Shown here: positions 16,813-25,225 of the stretch, piece after piece
Numbering within the stretch: the stretch's first letter is position 1
Layout: each line of letters begins with the position of its first letter
Assembly (NCBI GenBank): GCA_964523405.1
Contig: CAZGAQ010000003.1
Coordinates: 248,001 to 312,000 of the forward strand
Direction of reading: 5' to 3'
Source: CAZGAQ01 sp964523405
GTDB lineage: Bacteria; Planctomycetota; Phycisphaerae; UBA1845; Fen-1342
DNA length: 64,000 nt
Made by a program: the position numbers and the translations under genes
Notes under the pieces: generated by a model
What the model was told of the DNA's origin: nothing
The model's input: the letters and a program-made list of their open reading frames with translations, nothing else
Databases searched by the model: none

Positions 16813-18531
16813 TTAGCACTCCAGGCGAGCGAAATGGCGTGCCCCGACGACGAGCCCGGCACCGGCAGTTCCCAGCCCAATCAGCACAAGGAGTGGCATC
16901 AGCAGCACCGGCAGGTGCACTGTCGCCGGATCCGGCAGCTCACGTCCCAGGCCACCGAGCGAGGCCGCGGCCAGTACGCCCATCTCGACCCCCACAAACA
17001 ACATGCTGGCGATCAGATTAAACGTGCCACCGAAACCGGCTGCGATGCGGGCCGGGTTGCGCTGGCCCAATACCGGAAACCGAGCGCCCAGGCCCACCGC
17101 CAATCCGGAGAGTCCAACGCACACCGCCACGCTCACGACGAGTTGCAGACGTGCCCACTCGGCCGGCAGTTCAAGGGCGTACACCGCCAGACTCATGACC
17201 ACGAGTGCCGACAGAGCCGTGACGGTCACCGAGAACGCGAACTTCACGAGCAGAACCGTCACACGGCGCACCGGTAACAAGCCAAGCAACCAGAGCTGCT
17301 GACTCTCCAGGGACAGGAGCGGAAAGATGAACCGGCTGGTGAACGTGGCGAGAATCAGACTCACCGTCACGAGGTTCAGGAACGCCAGCAGGCCGCGAAA
17401 ACCGGCACCGCCGAAATCGACCGGCAGCCATTCCAGGTTGACGGATTGCAGCTTGAGGGCGTAGACCATCAGCAGGCCCATCATGATGACCATCTGCGTC
17501 CACTGCGGCGCATCCCGCACGAAGCCGCGCAGGTCCTTGAGCATCATCACGCGCCAGCGCGCCGGCAGATAGAAGAACAGCACGCCGCACAGCGCTTCGG
17601 TGAACCAGCCGCGGCGGATGTGCGAGTGCGCCCGGCCCTGTTGCGCCCGGTTGAAGGCCTCGCCCCACCAGCGGCCCACAATATGCACCGTCAGCCAGGT
17701 CAGAAACGCGCCGTTGGCCACAACCACACCCAGGTACAGCACGCTCTCCTCAGCCCGCAACTGCATCGCGGCAACAATCCCTTTGGCTGACCAAGTGCTC
17801 GGCAGGAACGGCTGGCGTGCAACGCTGATCTGCGCGTAGAAGCGCTGCAACCAGTCCGCCCCCACGCCCTCCGTATGCCGCAGCAGGGTCCAGACCCAGA
17901 TGCTCGCCCCCAACACGACGACCGCGCCGCACCACAGCAGCACCGCGAGCGGGCGGCGCGGCGCCCACATCGCCACGGCCCAGGCGATCAGCACGCCGAC
18001 GGTCGCGGGGATAATAATAAACGCCAAAAAGTGCCCCACGAACAGCGGGTAGTAGTACCACGCCACGCCCGTGCCGTTGTGCGCCACGGCCAGCATGAGC
18101 GGCACACCCAGCAGCAGGAATGACCAACTCGACAGCAGCATGCCCTCGATCCATTTCACGCATACGGCCTGGCGCGCGGGGATCGGCATGGCCAGCAGAT
18201 ATCCAGCCTCGCGCCGCCCGAACAGGCTGCTGTACGCGAGGATGGCCGAGGAGAACGTCAGCATGATCGCGAGCACCAGGAAGAAGTGCACGAAGATCTG
18301 CTGGTTGGCCACAACGGAGACAAGCTCCCATCGGCTGAGCTGGCGAAGCACGAGCGTCAGCAGCCAATACAGCGCCGCCCAGATAACGACCAGCAGCAGG
18401 AGAATCGTGAACGAGCGGACCGGCGTGTCTCGGAGCTGCTGGTCCAGCGTGTTGCGAACCTGCGCGGCACGAAAGCGCGCGAGAATGGAGAACGGAAACC
18501 GCAGGGCGACCTGGGGCGTGTGACCACTCAT
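16813..18531 (-). CDS. Putative ABC exporter permease-like membrane protein
   Basis: 572 residues from the ATG at 18529-18531. Around twelve hydrophobic segments alternate with short loops. Conserved-looking pieces such as 'SLFGRREAGYLLAMPIPARQAVCVKW' (split here across a helix boundary) and 'LSLESQQLWLLGLLPVRRVTVLLVKF' resemble the repeated 'L...LP.....' boxes of ABC-2/putative ABC exporter permeases. In those proteins a helix pair is followed by an amphipathic loop. No ATPase gene is adjacent, so the partner must be elsewhere. It is divergent from the iscR gene (275 bases). The start lacks a strong Shine-Dalgarno, so it is less certain than the frame. Confidence 0.6.
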   Translation of the reverse strand: MSGHTPQVALRFPFSILARFRAAQVRNTLDQQLRDTPVRSFTILLLLVVIWAALYWLLTLVLRQLSRWELVSVVANQQIFVHFFLVLAIMLTFSSAILAYSSLFGRREAGYLLAMPIPARQAVCVKWIEGMLLSSWSFLLLGVPLMLAVAHNGTGVAWYYYPLFVGHFLAFIIIPATVGVLIAWAVAMWAPRRPLAVLLWCGAVVVLGASIWVWTLLRHTEGVGADWLQRFYAQISVARQPFLPSTWSAKGIVAAMQLRAEESVLYLGVVVANGAFLTWLTVHIVGRWWGEAFNRAQQGRAHSHIRRGWFTEALCGVLFFYLPARWRVMMLKDLRGFVRDAPQWTQMVIMMGLLMVYALKLQSVNLEWLPVDFGGAGFRGLLAFLNLVTVSLILATFTSRFIFPLLSLESQQLWLLGLLPVRRVTVLLVKFAFSVTVTALSALVVMSLAVYALELPAEWARLQLVVSVAVCVGLSGLAVGLGARFPVLGQRNPARIAAGFGGTFNLIASMLFVGVEMGVLAAASLGGLGRELPDPATVHLPVLLMPLLVLIGLGTAGAGLVVGARHFARLEC

Positions 18532-18753
18532 GCGCCCAGTGTAACCGGCCCCAGGGGTCCAGGCAGGCTCGCCCACATGCTCCGGCAAGTTCGGACAGGT
18601 TCTGACCGCCGGCCCTGCCACCTGCCGCCGCGGGACCCAGTCCCGCCCCCGCCGGAAGCGCGGGAGTTGCCCCGAGGGGTCCAGACCTCGTACGCTACGC
18701 CGGCTATGATCAGATCAGGTCCGATTTCGCGCGGCCGGTGCGGTTTTTTGGAT

Positions 18754-18782
18754 TTGATACCGTACCGCTCCGATGCTATATT
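18754..18782 (+). promoter_or_regulatory. Promoter of the isc operon
   Basis: TTGATA (18754-18759) and TATATT (18777-18782) are spaced by 17 bases, ending 24 bases before the iscR ATG. The short leader contains only the Shine-Dalgarno. Autoregulation by the Rrf2 protein is known for IscR and likely here, but I could not define an operator. Confidence 0.75.
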
Positions 18783-18806
18783 AAGATGACGAAAGGAGCG
18801 GTTTGT

Positions 18807-19259
18807 ATGCTAACGCTGACCCGCAAGACGGAATACGCGATGATCGCCGTGTGCCACCTGGCACGAGAGGGGCAGAAGGTGGTCAGCGCTCGCGACATCG
18901 CTGAAGCTCACGGGGTACCCCTGCCACTGCTGATGAACGTCCTCAAGAAACTGAACCGGACGGGCCACGTCACCTCCGTCCGCGGCGCTCGCGGCGGGTA
19001 CGTGCTTGCCAAGCGGCCGGAGGAATTCACCCTGGATGCCCTCATCGAGGCGGTGGAAGGCCCGGTACACCTGACACGGTGCACAAACCCAGACAAGGAT
19101 GCTCGGCGTTGCACGCTTACGGGAGCGTGCCCGGTGCGCAGTTCCGTGCGCAAGGTGCATGAGGACCTGCGGAAGTTCCTGTCGGGCGTCACCGTAGCGG
19201 ACCTGGCGTTCAATCCTGCCGCATGCACAACGGAAACCCCAAAGGTGATCGCGCAATGA
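18807..19259 (+). CDS. iscR: Rrf2 family transcriptional regulator, IscR-like
   Basis: 150 residues from the ATG at 18807, with GGAG eight bases upstream. The N-terminal winged helix ('LTRKTEYAMIAVCHLA', then 'SARDIAEAHGVPLPLLMNVLKKL' and 'VRGARGGYVLAK') is the Rrf2 signature. Three cysteines ('TRCTNPDKDARRCTLTGACP', spacing C-x9-C-x5-C) lie where IscR binds its [2Fe-2S] cluster. It should sense cluster supply and repress the operon it heads. Its stop overlaps the iscS start (ATGA), so the two are translationally coupled. Confidence 0.9.
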   Translation: MLTLTRKTEYAMIAVCHLAREGQKVVSARDIAEAHGVPLPLLMNVLKKLNRTGHVTSVRGARGGYVLAKRPEEFTLDALIEAVEGPVHLTRCTNPDKDARRCTLTGACPVRSSVRKVHEDLRKFLSGVTVADLAFNPAACTTETPKVIAQ

Positions 19260-20464
19260 AGGTGTATCTCGACAACAACGCGACGACCTGCGTCGACCCC
19301 CAGGTTCTGGAGGCCATGCTGCCCTATTTCTGTGAGAAGTACGGCAATGCCGCCTCGCGCAGCCACAGCTTCGGCTGGGAAGGCGAACAGGCGGTGGAAA
19401 ACGCGCGGCAGCAGCTGGCCGACGTGCTCGGGGCGGAATCGAAGGAGATCATCTGGACGAGCGGCGCGACGGAGAGCAACAACATCGCCATCAAGGGCGT
19501 CGCGGCGATGTACGGGGACAAGGGCAAGCACATCATCACGCAGGTGACCGAGCACAAGGCCGTGCTCGACCCGTGCAAGTACCTCGAGCAACACGGTTTC
19601 CGTGTGACGTTTCTGCCGGTCGACAAGGAGGGGCACGTCGATCTGCAGCAACTCAAAGACGCCATGAAGGACGACACGATCCTCGTGTCGATCATGCACG
19701 GTAACAACGAAATCGGCACGCTGCAGCCGATCGGCGAGATCGGCCGGTTCTGTAAAGAGCGCGGCATCCTCTTCCACACGGACTGCTGCCAGACGTTCGG
19801 CAAGGTTCCGATCAACGTGGAGGAGATGGGCATCGATCTGCTGTCCTGCAGCGGGCACAAGATTCACGGTCCCAAGGGCGTCGGCGCCCTGTACGTGCGG
19901 CGGAAGCGGCCGCGCGTCCGCTGCGAGCCGGTGCTGCACGGCGGCGGGCACGAGCGCGGGATGCGTTCGGGCACGCTCAACGTGCCGGGGATCGTCGGGC
20001 TCGGCCAGGCGGCCGAACTGTGCCGCCTGCACATGGATACGGAACCCGCCCGCATTGCGAAGCTGCGCGACAAGCTCAAGAACGGCATTCTCACGCAACT
20101 CGACGAGGTCTTCCTCAACGGCGACGCCGTGCAGCGCACGCCGTCGAATCTGAATCTCTCCTTCGCGTACGTCGAAGGCGAGAGCATGATGATGGGCATG
20201 GACGACATCGCGGTGTCGAGCGGATCGGCCTGCACAAGCGCTTCGCTGGAACCCAGCTACGTCCTCAAGGCGCTCGGCGTCGGCGACGAGTTGGCCCACA
20301 GCAGCATCCGCTTCTCGCTGGGCCGCTTCAACACCGAGGCCGAGATCGACTATACGATCGACCGCGTGGTGACGGCGGTACGGCGGCTGCGCGAACTCAG
20401 CCCGCTGTACGAAATGGCCAAGGAAGGGATCGACTTGAAGTCGGTGCAGTGGGCGGGGCACTAG
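19256..20464 (+). CDS. iscS: Cysteine desulfurase IscS/NifS
   Basis: 402 residues from the ATG at 19256 inside the iscR stop, with AAAGGTG upstream. It is a PLP enzyme that takes sulfur from cysteine as a persulfide and hands it to IscU. Diagnostic motifs are the start 'VYLDNNATTCVDP', 'TSGATESNN', the PLP lysine in 'SCSGHKIHGPKG' and the catalytic cysteine loop 'SSGSACTSASLEPSYVL', which is the long-loop group I type. It is full length. A small CCGGC-CTT-GCCGG hairpin lies between its stop and iscU and might separate or stabilise the transcripts. Confidence 0.95.
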   Translation: MKVYLDNNATTCVDPQVLEAMLPYFCEKYGNAASRSHSFGWEGEQAVENARQQLADVLGAESKEIIWTSGATESNNIAIKGVAAMYGDKGKHIITQVTEHKAVLDPCKYLEQHGFRVTFLPVDKEGHVDLQQLKDAMKDDTILVSIMHGNNEIGTLQPIGEIGRFCKERGILFHTDCCQTFGKVPINVEEMGIDLLSCSGHKIHGPKGVGALYVRRKRPRVRCEPVLHGGGHERGMRSGTLNVPGIVGLGQAAELCRLHMDTEPARIAKLRDKLKNGILTQLDEVFLNGDAVQRTPSNLNLSFAYVEGESMMMGMDDIAVSSGSACTSASLEPSYVLKALGVGDELAHSSIRFSLGRFNTEAEIDYTIDRVVTAVRRLRELSPLYEMAKEGIDLKSVQWAGH

Positions 20465-20504
20465 GCGAGGAATCCGGCCTTGCCGGCCGGCAGGAGTACC
20501 AACC

Positions 20505-20936
20505 GTGGCATACAGCGAAAAGATCATCGACCACTACAGCAACCCGCGCAACGTGGGCTCGCTGGACCGCAGCAGCGACAACGTCGGCACGGGCATCGTC
20601 GGGGCGCCCGAGTGCGGCGACGTGATGAAGCTCCAGATTCTCGTCGACGAGAACGAGAACATCGTGGACGCGAAGTTCAAGACGTTCGGCTGCGGCTCGG
20701 CGATCGCGTCCAGCTCGCTGGCGACCGAGTGGCTCAAAGGCCGCTCGCTCGATCAGGCGCTGGAGATCAAGAACACGGACATCGTCAAGGAGCTGGCGCT
20801 GCCGCCAGTCAAGATCCACTGCAGCGTGCTGGCGGAAGACGCCGTCCGCGCGGCGATCAAGGACCTGAAGGAAAAACGCGCCAAGAGCAACGGCTCGGCG
20901 GCGAATCGTGCGGCGCCCGCCGCGGCACCCAAGTAG
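20505..20936 (+). CDS. iscU: Iron-sulfur cluster scaffold IscU
   Basis: 143 residues. The three ligand cysteines are in 'GAPECGDVMKL', 'FKTFGCGSAIA' and 'KIHCSVLAEDA', with the accompanying Asp in CGD. The 'LPPVK' motif that HscA recognises precedes the third cysteine, fitting the hscBA genes downstream. The last 20 residues are a low-complexity Ala/Lys tail beyond the usual IscU end. The ATG follows AGGAG nine bases upstream. It is third in the operon, 40 bases after iscS. Confidence 0.95.
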   Translation: MAYSEKIIDHYSNPRNVGSLDRSSDNVGTGIVGAPECGDVMKLQILVDENENIVDAKFKTFGCGSAIASSSLATEWLKGRSLDQALEIKNTDIVKELALPPVKIHCSVLAEDAVRAAIKDLKEKRAKSNGSAANRAAPAAAPK

Positions 20937-20987
20937 CCCGGCGCACGCGCAGACCCCAGACCGCACAACGTACCCACGGAGTATTTG

Positions 20988-21425
20988 ATGAGCGCTGATG
21001 CGAATTCCACGACAAACGGGGCGGCCGTGTGCTCGGAAGTGACCGTCCGGGCGCGCGCGGAACAGCCGAGCGAAGGCCAGGGCATCCGTCTGACCGATTT
21101 GGCCGCCACGCGCGTGCGCGAGTACATGCAGAAGACGGACCATCCGCAAACGACGTACCTGTACTTCGGCGTGAAAGGCGGCGGCTGCAGCGGGCTATCG
21201 TACGTCCTCGACCTGCGCGACGAGCAGGCGGCACCGGTGGCCGAGACGGATGAGGTCTTCGAGTCGCACGGCGTCATCATTGTGTGCGATTTCAAGAGCT
21301 ACGAAGTCGGCAACCTGACCGGCACGACGATCGACTTCCAGGAAGGCCTCATGGGCAAGGGCTTCACGTTCCACAACCCCAACGCCAAGCACAGTTGCGG
21401 GTGTGGTTCGAGCTACTCGGCGTAG
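20988..21425 (+). CDS. iscA: A-type iron-sulfur carrier IscA/ErpA-like
   Basis: 145 residues from the ATG at 20988. A TTG codon immediately before it is also in frame but sits worse relative to GGAG. The HesB/IscA core starts near residue 33 ('IRLTDLAATRVREYM'). The ligands are in 'GGGCSGLSY' and the C-terminal 'HSCGCGSSYSA'. The first 30 residues are an extra polar extension. Its role is to carry [2Fe-2S]/[4Fe-4S] clusters to apo-proteins. It is fourth in the isc operon. Confidence 0.93.
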   Translation: MSADANSTTNGAAVCSEVTVRARAEQPSEGQGIRLTDLAATRVREYMQKTDHPQTTYLYFGVKGGGCSGLSYVLDLRDEQAAPVAETDEVFESHGVIIVCDFKSYEVGNLTGTTIDFQEGLMGKGFTFHNPNAKHSCGCGSSYSA

Positions 21426-21584
21426 GCGGCCAGCCCCCGGCCGCCGAGCAGCCGTCGGCCTCAACGCCGGCGTGTCCGCGATTCGCTCCGCCGCACTCCC
21501 GCGGCTACACTGCTTCGGCCTGCGAGCGCGGCGGCCAGGGCGGCCGCCCCCCAGCGCGGGCCGTCGTTATGCACGGAGCGTGCG

Positions 21585-22187
21585 ATGCCTGCCGAAACGC
21601 AGCCGCAGCAAACCGCCCCCGCCAAGTGTGCATCGTGCCACAGCCCCATGGGCTCGCGGCTCTTCTGCGACCATTGCCGCAGTCTCTATCCGGCCGAGGG
21701 TCTGAGCTACTTCGAGCTCCTGAACCTGCCGGTCGCGTACGACCTCGACCCGGCCGTCCTGCGACAGAAGTACCTGCAGGTCTCGCGCGGCGTGCATCCG
21801 GATCATCACACGACCGAGACGAGCCTCAGCCTGCGGCTCAGCGCGCAGCTCAACGAGGCGCACCGCGTGCTGGCCGACCCAGTGCTGCGGGCGGACTATC
21901 TGCTGGAGCTCGCCGGCGGCAAATCGGCGCGCGACGACAAGAACGTGCCGCAGGTCGTGCTGACCACGGCGCTGATGCTGCGCGAGGAAATTCAGGAGGC
22001 GCGCCAGGCGGGCGACTCTGTCACGCTGGAGGCGTGCCGCACACGCGTGCAACAGCCGTACGACGCGACGCTCGCGAAGATCGCCGAACTGGCCCGCCAG
22101 TTGCCCGGCGACGAGAGCGTGCGCCTGCGCCTGCGAGCCGAGTTGAACTCGGTGAAGTACTATCAGAAGCTGCTGGCGGAACTGTGA
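21585..22187 (+). CDS. hscB: Co-chaperone HscB with N-terminal zinc-finger motif
   Basis: 200 residues. A short N-terminal region with two CxxC pairs ('KCASCHS', 'FCDHCRS') precedes a J domain with the HPD tripeptide ('SRGVHPDHHTTE'). The C-terminal three-helix bundle binds IscU. The zinc-binding N-terminus resembles that of eukaryotic and some bacterial HscB proteins. It stimulates HscA ATPase and delivers IscU. It follows iscA by 159 bases, which hold no obvious gene, and precedes hscA. Confidence 0.93.
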   Translation: MPAETQPQQTAPAKCASCHSPMGSRLFCDHCRSLYPAEGLSYFELLNLPVAYDLDPAVLRQKYLQVSRGVHPDHHTTETSLSLRLSAQLNEAHRVLADPVLRADYLLELAGGKSARDDKNVPQVVLTTALMLREEIQEARQAGDSVTLEACRTRVQQPYDATLAKIAELARQLPGDESVRLRLRAELNSVKYYQKLLAEL

Positions 22188-22203
22188 TCGGAGCGGTGCA
22201 CGG

Positions 22204-22318
22204 TGCAAAGTTCAAAGTGGCAAGACCGGCTGGGGCAGCGCCTGTTCTGGCGGCACGACCGCAGCCGGCGGGATCGCGCTCCGCACTTTGAACTTTGAAC
22301 TGGACACTCTGAACTCGG
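22204..22318. repeat. Inverted pair of degenerate heptamer arrays between hscB and hscA
   Basis: At 22204-22224 three heptamers read tgcaaag/ttcaaag/tggcaag. At 22284-22318 five read cactttg/aactttg/aactgga/cactctg/aactcgg. The 14 bases at 22206-22219 are the perfect reverse complement of 22284-22297, so the arrays can form a long hairpin that fills the 143-base gap. Confidence 0.7.
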
Positions 22319-22330
22319 AGACCGGTTTCT

Positions 22331-24254
22331 ATGTCGTCCGAAGTCATCGTCGGTATCGACCTCGGCACCACGTTCTCGCTGATCGCGTGGGCGGATGAGC
22401 GCGGGCCGCATCTGGTGCGCGACGAGCGCGGCGAAGGCCGACTGCCTTCGGTCATCGGCATCACGCCCGCGGCGGACGGCGGGCGCCCGCAGGTGACCAT
22501 CGGCTGGGAAGCCCGCAATCACGCCATCGAGAACCCGCGCGCGACGGTCTACTCCGTGAAGCGCCTCGTCGGCAAGGGCATCGATGACATCCGCGAAGAC
22601 CTCCCGCACCTCGCCTACGCCGTCACGCCCGGCCCCAACAACACGGTCCAGATTGACATCAACGGCAAGCCCTACACGCCGGTCCAGATTTCGGCGCTGA
22701 TTCTGCGTGACCTCAAGGAGCGGGCCGAGCGCCACCTCGGCTGCCCGGTCCGCAAAGCCGTCATCACCGTCCCCGCCTACTTCGATGACGCCCAGCGCCA
22801 AGCCACGCGCGACGCCGGCGAGGCCGCCGGGCTCGAAGTCGTCCGCATCATCAACGAGCCGACGGCCGCCGCGCTGGCCTACGGCATCGGCGCACGCCCG
22901 CAGACCGGTGCCCATCAGGGCCACTTCGCCCTGCCCATGGCCCGCTGCAGCGGCGCGGACACGGACACTGCGGTGACCACGTCGCAGACGGTCGCGGTCT
23001 ACGACCTCGGCGGCGGCACGTTCGACCTCTCCGTACTGCGCCTGGAAGAAGGCGTCTTCCAAGTCCTCAGCACCGCCGGCGACNNNNNNNNNNCACCTGG
23101 GCGGCGACGATTTCGATCTGGCGATCGTGCAACTCATCCAGCGCGAGGTCGAGGACGAATTCGATTTGAGGATCGATACGCCGGCCACCAAGCAGGCCCT
23201 GCGCACGCTGGCCGAGAACGCGAAAATCCGCCTCTCCGAGAAAGAGCGGGCCGACATCGAGCTGGACCTGGGCAAGGGGCGCGTTTACCGCCGCACGCTG
23301 TATCGCAACGAATACGAAGCGCTGGTCGCCCCACTTGTGGAGCGCACCATCGCCCTGTGCCGGCAGGCCCTGCGCGACGCGCAGCTCACGCCCGCGGACG
23401 TTCAGCAGGCGATCCTGGTCGGCGGCTCATCGCGGCTGCCGCTGGTCCGCCAGCGCGTCGAGGCGTACTTCGGCTACCCGCCGTATACCGCGCTGAACCC
23501 GGACGAGGTCGTCGCCCTCGGCGCGGCCATTCAGGGCTCCGTGCTCGGCGGCCAGCGCGCGGACATGCTGCTGCTCGACGTCACACCCCTCTCGCTCGGC
23601 ATCGAGACGATGGGCGGCGCCGTCGGCAAACTGATTCTCCGCAACACGACCATCCCCTGCCGCGCCACGGAGATGTTCACGACCTTCGTCGACGGCCAGG
23701 TCGCGATCAAGTTCAACGTGCTGCAGGGCGAGCGCGAGCTGGCGCGCGACTGCCGTTCGCTCGGCGAGTTCGAGCTGCGCGGCATTCCGCCGATGCCCGC
23801 CGGCCTGCCGAAGATCGAGGTCGAGTTCCTCATCGACGCCAACGGCATCCTCAACGTCTCCGCCACCGAGCAGCGCAGCGGGCATCAGGCCAGCATCCAG
23901 ATCGTGCCGAATCACGGCCTGACGCGGGCGGATGTCGAACGCATCACGCGCGAGGGCATCGAGTTCGGCCGACAGGACATCGAGGCTCACCGCCGCATCG
24001 ACCTGCTCAACCAGGTGGAGTTCGACACGACCAAGACGCGGCAGATGCTGGCGAAGGTCGGGCACCTGCTGGGCCCCGGCGAACAGCAGCAGATCGAGGA
24101 CGCAATGGAAGCGCTCGAGGACTTCGCGCGGACGACGGACGACCTGGACGGGCTATACCGGGCGCTCACGGCCTTCGGGCATGGCACGAAACGCCTCGCG
24201 GAGCTCGGCATCCGGGAGGCGCTCCGCTCTGAGGTGGGCAGCCAGGAGTCGTAG
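22331..24254 (+). CDS. hscA: Hsp70-type chaperone HscA, interrupted by an assembly gap
   Basis: The gene starts at 22331 ('VIVGIDLGTTFSLIAWA') and ends at 24254, with ten Ns at 23084-23093. The left part contains phosphate-1 'GIDLGTTFS', 'NEPTAAALAYG' and 'VYDLGGGTFDLS'. The right part contains 'HLGGDDFDLA', 'ILVGGSSRLPLVR', 'LLLDVTPLSLGIETMGG' and the substrate-binding domain. The two sides are in different frames only because ten Ns is not a multiple of three. A single missing codon would join STAGD to HLGGDDFD. It is about 640 residues, full length for the family. A loop insertion (about 199-220) in the ATPase domain is longer than in DnaK. Confidence 0.92.
23084..23093. other. Assembly gap (10 N) inside hscA
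   Basis: Ten undetermined bases. Homology across the gap expects about three bases, so the length is probably a placeholder. Confidence 0.99.
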
Positions 24255-24278
24255 TTTCGCAAACTGGGGAGAGCGGCC

Positions 24279-24692
24279 ATGAATGAATCGACTACCAGCA
24301 CTGGCCCCGTCAAGCTCGTCGGTCGGCCGCGTGCGAACACCGACGATGTGGTCGCCGCGCTCGCGGACGTCCTGAGCGAGCGCGAGGAATTCCTGATCCT
24401 CGAGCGGACCGACGAGCAGTTCATGCAGGCGATCCCGAACGTCGTGGAGTACCGCGAGGGCGATCAGCAGTATCGCTTTGCCGGCTCCGGCTGCGATCGT
24501 GCGACCATGGAGCGTCTGCTCCTGAGCTACTTCACCGACGACGAACGCTGGCGCACGATGGTGCCGTGGGAGAACGTCACGGCCGAACTCGCTCAGCAAA
24601 GCGCGCGTGTGAACTGGTGGAACGGGCTTGTCACCCTGGTCGCGCTCGCGGGCGGCGCGGCCGGGCTTCTGTGGTGGTTTCGGGCTCGCTAG
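24279..24692 (+). CDS. Uncharacterised tail-anchored protein in the isc operon
   Basis: 137 residues, unrecognised. Residues 1-105 are polar and acidic-rich ('VVEYREGDQQYRFAGSGCD'). One hydrophobic helix near the end ('GLVTLVALAGGAAGLLWWF') is followed by a basic end, so the protein is probably anchored by its C-terminus with the bulk in the cytoplasm. One cysteine is seen. It starts 24 bases after hscA and ends 66 bases before the ferredoxin gene, the slot where other isc operons sometimes carry iscX. It is too long and shows no IscX similarity. Co-transcription suggests a role linked to cluster assembly. Confidence 0.75.
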   Translation: MNESTTSTGPVKLVGRPRANTDDVVAALADVLSEREEFLILERTDEQFMQAIPNVVEYREGDQQYRFAGSGCDRATMERLLLSYFTDDERWRTMVPWENVTAELAQQSARVNWWNGLVTLVALAGGAAGLLWWFRAR

Positions 24693-24758
24693 GCAGCCGG
24701 CGTCATCCGGGGCGCGCCGGACCGCGTGCCACGACGTGCGATGCAAACGAGGTGCCCA

Positions 24759-25190
24759 ATGGGCGGCCAGAATCCGTATATCGAAGGCTCAGAGCTGCAG
24801 CTCCCGGCCAAGAAGTACACGATCCGCTTCGTTGACGAGCACAAGCAGGAGCACGTCGTCGAGGTCGATCCGGCCAAGATACCCTACGGCGACCACGGCC
24901 TGCCGGGTTCGATCCTGGATATCGCCCTGGCCCACGGGATCGAGCTGGATCACGCCTGCGGCGGTGTCTGCGCCTGCAGCACGTGCCACGTCGTCGTCCG
25001 CCAGGGGCTCAACGCCTGCAACGAACCCGGTGATGAAGAGGAAGACCAGCTCGACGAAGCCTACGGCCTGACCGCGCAGTCGCGCCTGGGCTGCCAGTGC
25101 GTGCCGAACGGGCGGCAGGACGTGGTCGTCGAAATCCCCGCCTGGAATCGCAATCTCGCGCGGGAGCCCCACGGCCCGCCGCGCGAGTAA
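24759..25190 (+). CDS. fdx: ISC-type [2Fe-2S] ferredoxin
   Basis: 143 residues from the ATG at 24759, chosen because GAGGTG lies five bases upstream. An earlier in-frame ATG has no ribosome-binding site. The cluster motif 'CGGVCACSTCHVVV' (C-x5-C-x2-C) with the fourth ligand in 'SRLGCQCV' and the acidic 'EPGDEEEDQLDEA' are typical of adrenodoxin/Isc-type ferredoxins. These give electrons for cluster assembly. It carries an N-terminal extension of about 20 residues. It is the last gene of the operon and converges on the next minus-strand gene. Confidence 0.93.
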   Translation: MGGQNPYIEGSELQLPAKKYTIRFVDEHKQEHVVEVDPAKIPYGDHGLPGSILDIALAHGIELDHACGGVCACSTCHVVVRQGLNACNEPGDEEEDQLDEAYGLTAQSRLGCQCVPNGRQDVVVEIPAWNRNLAREPHGPPRE

Positions 25191-25225
25191 CGCGTGATTG
25201 AGTTTTTGCTCTGCAGCTGTCTGCG

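Noticed and set aside
20474..20486. CCGGC-CTT-GCCGG hairpin between iscS and iscU as a terminator
   Set aside because: No T-run follows and the operon clearly continues. At most it is an mRNA stability or processing element.
18908..20527. 539-codon minus-strand frame over iscR and iscS
   Set aside because: Antisense to two unambiguous genes of the isc operon.
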